Below, one piece after another: positions 1-5,626 of a stretch of 6,830 nucleotides of DNA. A program made the translations under genes and the position numbers. Within the stretch, counting starts at the first letter, position 1; each line of letters begins with the position of its first letter. Origin of the DNA: an uncultured Clostridium sp. (GTDB lineage: Bacteria; Bacillota; Clostridia; TANB77; CAG-508); NCBI GenBank assembly GCA_946497585.1, contig CAMMLF010000088.1, positions 1 to 6,830 of the forward strand, read 5' to 3'. The notes below the pieces were generated by a model. That model was not told the origin of the DNA and ran no database searches. It was given only the letters and a program-made list of their open reading frames with translations.

Positions 1-75
1 TATTTTTTTACATTTGTAATAATAACGATATTTAGTATAAAAAACAAAAATAAAAATATATAAAAATATACTTTT
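1..75. other. AT-rich downstream region, no gene seen
   Basis: This stretch follows the stop codon of the last minus-strand gene. It is almost pure A/T and contains a short near-tandem repeat of TAAAAATATA at about 51-70. I see no open reading frame, no convincing terminator hairpin with a U-tract on the minus strand, and no tRNA-like structure. Confidence 0.6.
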
Positions 76-993
76 TTATTCATATACAAATTTCTCTTTA
101 TCTATATAATTTTCCAAATCAACAACAAAATAATTGCAATTTGGAAGTTCTTTAACTAACATTTCTTTTATTTCATAATTACAAAAAATATCAGCATTTT
201 TATTCTTGTTTTCTTTTAAGAAAGATTTGATTCTATTTATTTTTTCAGTATCAAAAAAATAAAAGGTAGAAATATATCTGTTTTTATAGTCAGTGTATTC
301 ACAAAAACTATATTCTGATAAATATATATCATTCCTTTTATATTTTGCTTTTATAATATTATACCAATCAATATTATGCAAGTATTTTAATTTTTCTCTA
401 TTTTCTTCAGTATCTTTAACAATTAATAACTGATTCATTCCAAATGTAAATTGATTTATTTTTATTCTATTCTCATCATTAGTTAAAATTATTATATTTT
501 TATATGTTTTTTCTTTTTGTAAATCGTATATAAGCAATCTTAAATATTTGTCATTGTGTTCTTCTGTAAGGTGATATGTAAGGTATTCCATTCCATTTAT
601 CTCTAATACACCAATAAACTTTCTTGATGTAATTGTAAATTCTTCTTTATTTTTCATGGAAAATGAAGGTATAAATTTTACATTAGCACAGTTGTAATAA
701 AAAGCTGCCATTTTACTAATATATAGTAGTCTAGGCAAGTATTTTACATTTCGATTTAATTTGTTATATTCAAATTTAAATAGTCCAGCAAATTCAATCC
801 CTAATTCATCCAATACAAGATGATGTGATTTTGTTCTTTTCAAATATCTTTTAGCCACCAAATTACTAATTCTTTTTTTATAATATTTCTGTGTATTAAA
901 AAAATATTTTGAATCTTTTACATCCAAATATTGATACTTTGATATAAATTCTAATAAAGAAATTTCTTCTGGTCCATTTGGAAAATTGCTCAA
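76..993 (-). CDS. Winged-helix protein, possibly replication-relaxation family
   Basis: This encodes a 305-residue soluble protein with no signal peptide or membrane segment. Residues about 8-70 have the pattern of a winged helix-turn-helix: a leucine-rich first helix, then KKRISNLVAKRYLKR as the likely recognition region, then a wing ending in LDELG. This layout is typical of replication-relaxation (Replic_Relax) proteins found on Firmicute mobile elements. The rest is rich in Lys, Tyr and Asn and could be an alpha/beta domain, but no catalytic motif stands out. The start is TTG at 991-993, chosen because a perfect AGGAGGTGA lies nine bases upstream and no in-frame ATG exists nearby. It is the last gene of the set and sits just downstream of the hairpin-rich region at 1041-1174, so binding to that DNA is a reasonable guess. 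The open reading frame is secure; the family name is tentative, from pattern only. Confidence 0.75.
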   Translation of the reverse strand: MSNFPNGPEEISLLEFISKYQYLDVKDSKYFFNTQKYYKKRISNLVAKRYLKRTKSHHLVLDELGIEFAGLFKFEYNKLNRNVKYLPRLLYISKMAAFYYNCANVKFIPSFSMKNKEEFTITSRKFIGVLEINGMEYLTYHLTEEHNDKYLRLLIYDLQKEKTYKNIIILTNDENRIKINQFTFGMNQLLIVKDTEENREKLKYLHNIDWYNIIKAKYKRNDIYLSEYSFCEYTDYKNRYISTFYFFDTEKINRIKSFLKENKNKNADIFCNYEIKEMLVKELPNCNYFVVDLENYIDKEKFVYE

Positions 994-1040
994 AAAAAAT
1001 CACCTCCTAATAAAACATTTAATAATTCTATGAGTTGAAC

Positions 1041-1050
1041 TTGAAGGGAA
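1041..1050 (-). promoter_or_regulatory. Leader motif copy 3 (TTCCCTTCAA)
   Basis: On the minus strand this reads TTCCCTTCAA, one base away from the TTGCCCTTCAA found before the two genes just upstream. It lies 47 bases before the TTG start of the 76-993 gene. Its CCTTC can pair with the GGAGG of that gene's SD (one G-U pair). It also contributes to the outer stem of the hairpin at 1044-1080. Confidence 0.35.
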
Positions 1051-1090
1051 GTGATGCGACAGCTTCGCTCTCACATCCTTACCACCACCA
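1041..1090. other. Imperfect inverted repeat, candidate oriT or structured leader
   Basis: On the plus strand, AAGG (1044-1047) pairs with CCTT (1077-1080), GTGA (1051-1054) with TCAC (1071-1074), and GCGA (1056-1059) with TCGC (1065-1068). The five-base loop is CAGCT, and small internal loops separate the stems. The hairpin is followed directly by CACATCCTTACCACC (1073-1087, overlapping the arm). In MOBP-type transfer origins such as RP4 and R64, an inverted repeat precedes a nick region containing ATCCTG. This arrangement is similar but lacks the G after ATCCT. The alternative is an RNA structure in the leader of the 76-993 gene. The pairing is seen directly; the oriT role is inferred. Confidence 0.3.
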
Positions 1091-1141
1091 AACCAAATAG
1101 GGATTACAATTTATGAAAGTATTGATTTTAAAAGATTTTTT

Positions 1142-1174
1142 AATTTTTTTGATGTCGCAAAAAATCAAAAAATT
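1142..1174. repeat. A/T-rich inverted repeat
   Basis: AATTTTTTTGAT (1142-1153) and ATCAAAAAATT (1164-1174) form inverted arms of 12 and 11 bases with one unpaired T, around a ten-base centre GTCGCAAAAA. On the minus strand the hairpin follows the stop of the RusA-like gene by about 20 bases, but A's rather than a U-tract come next, so it is a poor intrinsic terminator in that direction. On the plus strand T's follow. The long A and T tracts would also favour bent DNA. Confidence 0.5.
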
Positions 1175-1195
1175 TTTTTACCCAAAACCCTACTT

Positions 1196-1783
1196 TTAGA
1201 ACTCTACTTTTTTCAAAAATTGCTCCATTTTTTTACCATCCAATACATAAATAATTGTGTGTGGAATTTCAGAAAATTCTCCTTTGGCACAATAAAACAT
1301 TTTCGACATATTATCATCTTGTATAACTCCACTTATTATTAAAGCATCTGCAATTGGTTTTACATATTTATTATCAATGTCCCAACCTTGTATGTTATCA
1401 CATACTTTGATATATATAAAAACTTCATTAGAAAATAGTCCTTTATATTGCTTGGTTATTTCTGCAACATTAAGCAATATTCTCTTATAAGTGTGTGTCT
1501 TTAAATTCTTGAAACTTGGCAATGTTTCAGGTACATATATTTTCAACACATCATCTTTTAAATCCGTTTTGTAATTATCATCAACACTTTTAATTTTTTC
1601 ATATTCAAATTCAACATTTTTATTATATTCTTTTACCTCCGACAAGAGATTATATCTTGCCTTTTCAAAATTCAATAAAAAACTTTCAATTTGTAGGTCT
1701 GTTAAACTATTACTATTTAAAGTATTTTCTATCTGTTTATTTAAAATCTTTAATTGTTTATTTATTCTTTCATTTATAATCAT
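1196..1783 (-). CDS. RusA-like domain protein (possible Holliday junction resolvase)
   Basis: This encodes a 195-residue protein. Residues 1-70 are highly charged and probably helical or coiled. The C-terminal half, about 80-182, carries the RusA-type signature: W134-D-I-D-N, then K142-P-I-A-D146-A-L, then Q155-D-D157. In RusA family resolvases, Asp residues in DxDN and the downstream DD bind metal at the Holliday junction cleavage site, and the Lys is also important. Here there is one residue more than usual between DxDN and KP (NKYVKP instead of NxxKP), and the charged N-terminal extension is not part of classic RusA, which is about 120 residues long. Proteins of this general form occur next to SpoVG-type genes on clostridial mobile elements, where some are only named as DUFs. 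The start is ATG with GAAAGGA seven to eight bases upstream. Resolvase activity is inferred from the motif only. Confidence 0.75.
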   Translation of the reverse strand: MIINERINKQLKILNKQIENTLNSNSLTDLQIESFLLNFEKARYNLLSEVKEYNKNVEFEYEKIKSVDDNYKTDLKDDVLKIYVPETLPSFKNLKTHTYKRILLNVAEITKQYKGLFSNEVFIYIKVCDNIQGWDIDNKYVKPIADALIISGVIQDDNMSKMFYCAKGEFSEIPHTIIYVLDGKKMEQFLKKVEF

Positions 1784-1791
1784 AAAAAAGT

Positions 1792-1818
1792 CCTTTCATT
1801 AGTAGTATTGAAGGGCAA
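1792..1818 (-). promoter_or_regulatory. Leader motif copy 1 with SD-pairing hairpin
   Basis: The minus strand reads TTGCCCTTCAA (1808-1818), 24 bases before the ATG of the RusA-like gene. CCTTCA within it can pair with TGAAAGG (1792-1798), which contains this gene's SD. This gives a small hairpin with one bulged A and a ten-base loop, and could make translation initiation switchable. The motif identity with the copy before spoVG is seen directly; the regulatory role is inferred. Confidence 0.4.
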
Positions 1819-1839
1819 AAAAATAAGGAAGCAAACACA

Positions 1840-2112
1840 TTATTCTTCAGATTCTAAAAATTCTTCATATGCTTCAAATATAGCATCCGTTAAATCTTTT
1901 CTAATTTTACGATTTAGTGGGTGGGCAGTATCTCTAAAATTTCTATCACCATTTAAAACTCTTCTTGAAGGCATAGAAATAAATTTTCTACCATCTTTTT
2001 CTATAAGTGTAATTCCTCTAATCATAAATTGTTTGTCTAAAATAACATTAGCATAGGCCAATACTGGACCTCTTTGTTTTGCTTTATAAATTTTAACATT
2101 TGTAATTTCCAT
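1840..2112 (-). CDS. spoVG: SpoVG family nucleic-acid-binding regulator
   Basis: This encodes a complete 90-residue SpoVG homologue. The family pattern is clear: an N-terminal MEITNVKIY strand, LDKQFMIRGITLIE in the middle, then the hallmark FISMPSRR (about residues 44-51) and FRDTAHPLN (about 59-67), ending with a C-terminal helix rich in Glu. Length matches the family (about 85-100). Chromosomal SpoVG proteins bind DNA or RNA and affect septation, sporulation and virulence genes. Copies like this are common on Firmicute conjugative elements, where their role is not well settled. The ATG start has AGGAGG nine bases upstream. The gene lies 61 bases after the adhesin stop and 56 bases before the RusA-like gene, so the three could share a transcript. 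The family call is firm; the target is unknown. Confidence 0.93.
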   Translation of the reverse strand: MEITNVKIYKAKQRGPVLAYANVILDKQFMIRGITLIEKDGRKFISMPSRRVLNGDRNFRDTAHPLNRKIRKDLTDAIFEAYEEFLESEE

Positions 2113-2126
2113 AATTTTAATCCTCC

Positions 2127-2155
2127 TATAAATTTATTTTGAAGGGCAATTTATA
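2127..2155 (-). promoter_or_regulatory. Leader motif copy 2 within a hairpin before spoVG
   Basis: The minus strand reads TTGCCCTTCAA (2139-2149), 26 bases before the spoVG ATG. Most of it lies in the 13-base loop of a perfect 8 bp inverted repeat, TATAAATT (2148-2155) and AATTTATA (2127-2134). The downstream arm directly touches the SD AGGAGG. As in the neighbouring leader, CCTTC could instead pair with GGAGG of the SD, giving two competing structures. Confidence 0.45.
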
Positions 2156-2173
2156 AGAAGTTACTAACTAAAT

Positions 2174-4750
2174 TTATTTACCCGTTCTAGGCAATGTCTT
2201 TGGCTTTTCTGGTTCAGGTATTCTAATTATTGTATGGAACTCATCTTCATCATCTAATTTTACATCTAAATAATCAGCAGTAATATATGTATGATTTTCA
2301 ATTATTTGATTATTTTGTAAATCGTCATTTGCTGTAACTATTATTTTTGTACCTTCATTTTTGAATCCTTTTTCAACTGGATTTTCAAATACAAATCTAA
2401 CTTCTGTTACATATTCGTTTTCAGCTAATTCTAATGTATTGCTATCTAATAGTATTTCAGAACTTTCATTTGTATTGCATGTTTTAATTGTTTTCCAATT
2501 TGAATTGTTATTTGTTATATATTGTACTTTATATGTATTGTCTTTGTTAAATGTACCTGTTGTAATACTTTTTGCTCTAACTTCTGATGGAAGAATATCT
2601 CCCCAAATAAAATTAGTTACAGTATCATTTGATTTATTTTGAATATCAAAATTATATGTAATATCTTTTCCTGGCTCAGTTTCTACAGTTCCAGTCTTTT
2701 CAACATCTACAATTAAATTTACAACATCATTTTCAATATCTAATACAACAGTTTGTCCTTTTTGTGTAATTTCAAAATCAAATCTATTATTTTCTGGGAA
2801 TATATAATAATCATTTTTTGAGGTTTCAACTGCATACCATTTTCCAATAGGTAAATATTTTAATTCTCCATAACCATTTTGAATATTTATTGTTCCAAAC
2901 TTTTCATCTGTTTCAGCATTAAATATGTCAAATGTTATGTTTGAAAGTTTATCTCCAGCTTTATCTCCTGTATATTGATTATCTTCAGCAGCTGTTTTAT
3001 TTATTTCTACTTTGTTTTCATAAACTGTTGTAGGTGTACAGTCTTTATCTTCAACAGTAACTCCGATATATGTACCACCAACTACTACACAATTTTTGAA
3101 AGTAGAATTTACTTCTAGTCCTTCAATTACTTTAGCTGCAACTGTTATGTCTTTTGTGCTTTTAAAGTTAGATTTAACACTGTCAAAAACAAGTGCAAAT
3201 TTAGTTATATATTCATCTTCATCAAGTTTCTCTTTTGTAAAATCTATTGTATTATCTTTTGTTGTACTTAAATTAGTTGCTATTGTTTTTGTATTTTCTT
3301 TATTTGTTGTATATGTTACTTTGTATTTTAAATCTTCGTTATATGTTCCTGTTGTAATACTTTGTAAACGAACTTCACTAGGTAAACTATCTTCAATTCT
3401 AAAGTCTTCAAGTCTTACAGAAGATGCATTATGAACATTTGAAATTTGATAATTTATAACTTCATTTCCTTGTCCTTGAGTGTCTCCATCTTTTTCAACT
3501 TCGGTTTCTAATGTTACATTATCATTTTCTATTTTAATTATTACTTTTTGTCCATCATAAGTAAGTTCAAATTCATATTCTGCTCCTTCTTTACCTATTT
3601 GATAGTAGTCAGAAGCTTTGATTTCAGTTAATCTATATTTTCCAAGTTTTAATTCTGCTATAACTTTTCCTAACTCATTTGTATAGAATTGTTTTTTATA
3701 AGTTTCAACTCCATCAATTCTTTCAATTTCAATAAGTGTATTTTCAAGTCCACTTCCTGCTGGTAGTCCACTATATTCATTGTCTTTTTTAGAAACTTTA
3801 TCTACTTCTATTTCTCCTGTTGGCTCTGTATATATCATTTTTGCATTTGTAGTTGTAAATACAAATGGATCTGATACAGTTGCATAGTCTTGCCATTCAG
3901 GATTTGGAGATTTACAATAAAAAACAGGGAAAGTTTCTACATTTCCTGTTGCTGTAATATCTATTGAAACATCTTTTGTTATATTTTTTCTAGGTACAAT
4001 AACTTTAAATTGTTCACCTTTTGAGAATTCACTTTTTTCATTATTGTTCATATCTGTTAATTTACTTCCTGCAGGTGCTTGTTCTCCATTCATATATATA
4101 CGAATATCTTTTGAATTTATTGGAGAATCTACTTTAAATATTTGTGAAATATATGTGCTATCTTTATCATCAACACTTGCGTTTTTAACAGTACTAATAT
4201 TTAATACAGGATCAATTCTTGTTTCTGTACCATTTCTACCATAATCAACTAATTCCTTAATTTTAGCAACAATTCGATTACCAATTTCATCTGCTCCTTG
4301 ATAATTATTTACATCTCCGCCGTCTAACACACGATATACTGCTTGTTTTGTTGCGAAGAATGCATCTTTTGGATCATCAAATCCTAAATTGCCACCATAA
4401 GGATATCCTTTTAATAAAACTCTATAAACTGCTGGGTTGCTCATTGCTTCTTCTATAGTTACATCATAAGATAGTGTATCATCTACACCTGGTTTATCTT
4501 TATTAAGACAATATGCAGGACGGAAAACACCATTGTCATAATATCCTACATAATGAGTAATAATATAAGAATAAACACCATTTCCAAAATTATATTTTAC
4601 ATGCCTTGCACATTCTCCTAATTCTACTATTTCTACTTTATCTCCAATGTTTGCAGCCTGTACCTGTGAAAATATTGGAAATATAGTTGTACATAACATG
4701 GTGATTAAAGAGAATATACAAAAAACTTTTTTTAATAGTTTATTTTTCAT
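2174..4750 (-). CDS. Thioester/SpaA-type surface adhesin ending in LPRTG
   Basis: This encodes an 858-residue secreted protein. Residues 1-32 are a signal peptide (positive start, hydrophobic core, cleavage near VQA). Residues about 45-170 match a thioester domain: PAYCLN with Cys81, the GYPYGG turn, and ATKQAVY with Gln136. Such domains bond Cys to Gln and can attach covalently to host proteins. Two tandem modules follow, each a SpaA/Cna_B-like fold plus a DUF11-like beta domain. Likely isopeptide residues are Lys318, Glu376, Asn409 and Lys585, Glu642, Asn674. The C-terminus is PEKPKTLPRTGK, then stop: the LPxTG motif is present, but the hydrophobic segment and charged tail are missing. Also odd is TKQA in place of TQxA. 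The start is ATG at 4748-4750, eight bases after AGAAGG; an in-frame TTG two codons earlier is too close to the SD. The sortase upstream may be its partner. Confidence 0.88.
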   Translation of the reverse strand: MKNKLLKKVFCIFSLITMLCTTIFPIFSQVQAANIGDKVEIVELGECARHVKYNFGNGVYSYIITHYVGYYDNGVFRPAYCLNKDKPGVDDTLSYDVTIEEAMSNPAVYRVLLKGYPYGGNLGFDDPKDAFFATKQAVYRVLDGGDVNNYQGADEIGNRIVAKIKELVDYGRNGTETRIDPVLNISTVKNASVDDKDSTYISQIFKVDSPINSKDIRIYMNGEQAPAGSKLTDMNNNEKSEFSKGEQFKVIVPRKNITKDVSIDITATGNVETFPVFYCKSPNPEWQDYATVSDPFVFTTTNAKMIYTEPTGEIEVDKVSKKDNEYSGLPAGSGLENTLIEIERIDGVETYKKQFYTNELGKVIAELKLGKYRLTEIKASDYYQIGKEGAEYEFELTYDGQKVIIKIENDNVTLETEVEKDGDTQGQGNEVINYQISNVHNASSVRLEDFRIEDSLPSEVRLQSITTGTYNEDLKYKVTYTTNKENTKTIATNLSTTKDNTIDFTKEKLDEDEYITKFALVFDSVKSNFKSTKDITVAAKVIEGLEVNSTFKNCVVVGGTYIGVTVEDKDCTPTTVYENKVEINKTAAEDNQYTGDKAGDKLSNITFDIFNAETDEKFGTINIQNGYGELKYLPIGKWYAVETSKNDYYIFPENNRFDFEITQKGQTVVLDIENDVVNLIVDVEKTGTVETEPGKDITYNFDIQNKSNDTVTNFIWGDILPSEVRAKSITTGTFNKDNTYKVQYITNNNSNWKTIKTCNTNESSEILLDSNTLELAENEYVTEVRFVFENPVEKGFKNEGTKIIVTANDDLQNNQIIENHTYITADYLDVKLDDEDEFHTIIRIPEPEKPKTLPRTGK
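2222..3022 (-). repeat. Adhesin module, second copy
   Basis: This covers about residues 577-843 of the adhesin: a SpaA-like domain (577-675) then a DUF11-like domain (676-843). It repeats the layout of the previous module. Shared blocks include LPSEVR followed by SITTGT, then YKV and a YITN/YTTN strand, and the phrase IENDxV at the domain join. DNA similarity is still visible, for example in the stretches coding for SITTGT, but the copies have diverged well, so this is an old duplication. Confidence 0.75.
3023..3820 (-). repeat. Adhesin module, first copy
   Basis: This covers about residues 311-576 of the adhesin: a SpaA-like domain (311-410) then a DUF11-like domain (411-576). Its counterpart begins about 265 residues later. 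It differs by having the Cys-containing strands FKNCVVV and EDKDCT near its end, which the second copy lacks, so an extra disulphide or free thiols are possible in this copy only. Confidence 0.75.
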
Positions 4751-4784
4751 AAACAATACCTTCTTTCCTTTTAAATTTTAATAC

Positions 4785-4815
4785 AAAAAAATAGGCTCTT
4801 TAAAACCTATTTTTA
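4785..4815 (-). terminator. Hairpin terminator or attenuator before the adhesin
   Basis: On the minus strand the stem TAAAAATAGG, a ten-base loop TTTTAAAGAG and CCTATTTTTTT form a hairpin ending in a run of U's, nine bases after the stop of the 4825-5559 gene. Only about 35 bases separate its end from the adhesin ATG, too few to see a separate promoter. It may act as a partial terminator that lowers adhesin expression relative to the upstream genes. Confidence 0.65.
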
Positions 4816-4824
4816 TAATTATAT

Positions 4825-5559
4825 TTAATTTCCAGCCCAGTCTATGTAATACTTAAATTTTTCTTGATTACCTTCAACAAATTTTTCTACATAATAATAA
4901 ATCGTTCCAAAACTTACTTTGCCAACAGCAATTTTAATCTCCTCTGTTCTATATGGGTAAAAAACCTGGCCTCTTTTTTCGTAGACATATTTGAGATTTG
5001 GTTTTATCTTCATAATATCGTTTAGATAACTTTCTATCTCATCATCATATTCTTCTTGTGTTATTCTATCTATAGTTTGTGTAGGTTTTTTACTATCAGT
5101 ATTTGTAGAAGTAGTTGGTGGATTACTTGCTGGTGGGGTTGTAGGTTTACTTTCATTACTGTTTCCATTTGTTGTAGGTGTTGTGTAACTGGTATTTTCT
5201 TTTGTATCTGTACTTTTATTTTCTTCTGTTTTTCCTTTTTCAGATTGTATCTTATCATTTTTATTTTGGTTGTTTTTTTCTGTGTTTTCTTTAGCTTCCA
5301 TATTGTTTCTCAATGTTTCTGTTTTTTCATCTATTGTGTTTTCTTGAATAACATTTTCCACCTGATTATATGGGATGTCATTTTCTTCAGGCTTAATTTC
5401 AGCAATAGTATTAGTTTCCTTTATATTGTTTTGTTCCATTGCATCATTAAGTGTTTCTATATTAGAAATTTTTTTCTTATTTCCAATATAGCTTATTAAT
5501 AATAATACACTTATTACTAAAACTAATAATCCAATAATAATAAATATTTTTTTCTTCAT
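4825..5559 (-). CDS. Membrane-anchored protein with low-complexity stalk, unknown family
   Basis: This encodes a 244-residue protein I do not recognise. Residues 1-4 are Lys-rich and 5-25 form one hydrophobic helix with no obvious signal peptidase or lipobox site (there is no Cys in the whole protein), so it is probably an N-terminally anchored, outward-facing protein. Residues about 30-120 are rich in Glu, Asn and Lys; 121-160 are rich in Thr, Pro, Ser and Asn, like a wall-spanning stalk. The C-terminal 80 residues look folded: an acidic helix (ITQEEYDDEIESYLNDI), then aromatic-rich strands (KRGQVFYPYRTEE, FGTIYYYVEKF, FKYYIDWAGN). The start is ATG with AGAGGTGAT just upstream. It lies between the sortase and the adhesin with a terminator after it, suggesting a surface accessory role. 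No sorting motif is present. Confidence 0.8.
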   Translation of the reverse strand: MKKKIFIIIGLLVLVISVLLLISYIGNKKKISNIETLNDAMEQNNIKETNTIAEIKPEENDIPYNQVENVIQENTIDEKTETLRNNMEAKENTEKNNQNKNDKIQSEKGKTEENKSTDTKENTSYTTPTTNGNSNESKPTTPPASNPPTTSTNTDSKKPTQTIDRITQEEYDDEIESYLNDIMKIKPNLKYVYEKRGQVFYPYRTEEIKIAVGKVSFGTIYYYVEKFVEGNQEKFKYYIDWAGN

Positions 5560-5583
5560 AAAACATCACCTCTTTTTTAGGGT

Positions 5584-5611
5584 AACATTTTTTTGTACAA
5601 AAAGGAATGTT
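5584..5611 (-). repeat. Inverted repeat with TTTTTGTACAAAAA core in leader
   Basis: A 14 bp perfect palindrome TTTTTGTACAAAAA (5590-5603) is flanked by AACATT (5584-5589) and AATGTT (5606-5611), giving 11 pairs broken only by an unpaired GG. It lies between the sortase stop and the SD of the 4825-5559 gene. No U-tract follows on the minus strand, so an operator or RNA hairpin is more likely than a terminator. Confidence 0.5.
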
Positions 5612-5626
5612 GAAGAGAAAAAATTT

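Larger units (their letters stand above)
994..1195. other. Intergenic region with hairpins and A/T tracts
   Basis: This 202 bp gap is the longest between genes in the window. It holds, left to right: the SD of the 76-993 gene, a motif copy (1041-1050), an imperfect hairpin with several GC pairs (1044-1080), a CCACCACCAAACC stretch (1082-1094) and an A/T-rich inverted repeat (1142-1174). GCGACA at 1056-1061 and TGTCGC at 1153-1158 are inverted copies of each other. I see no small open reading frame with a ribosome binding site here. Confidence 0.6.

Noticed and set aside
8..19. TTACATTTGTAA palindrome as a terminator for the last gene
   Set aside because: The loop would be two bases and no U-tract follows on the minus strand.
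1754..2056. Plus-strand open frame of 100 codons opposite spoVG
   Set aside because: It overlaps the clear SpoVG family gene and the start of the RusA-like gene on the minus strand, and has no supporting features.
3096..3434. Plus-strand open frame of 112 codons inside the adhesin
   Set aside because: It is Ser/Val/Leu-rich shadow coding opposite the adhesin repeat, without an SD or any recognisable domain. Similar frames at 2361-2642 and 4044-4244 were dropped for the same reason.
2222..3820. Tandem repeats in the adhesin as a CRISPR-like or recent DNA repeat
   Set aside because: The repeat is a diverged protein-domain duplication of about 266 codons, with no short direct repeats and spacers.
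5070..5258. Minus-strand 62-codon frame inside the stalk-protein gene
   Set aside because: It is an out-of-frame reading of the low-complexity region of the stalk protein and is rich in Lys and Gln by composition only.
5056..5499. Plus-strand open frame of 147 codons opposite the stalk-protein gene
   Set aside because: Its translation is a run of Phe, Cys, Ile and Ser, the reverse image of the Glu/Asn/Lys/Thr-rich stalk. No SD is seen and all credible genes are on the other strand.
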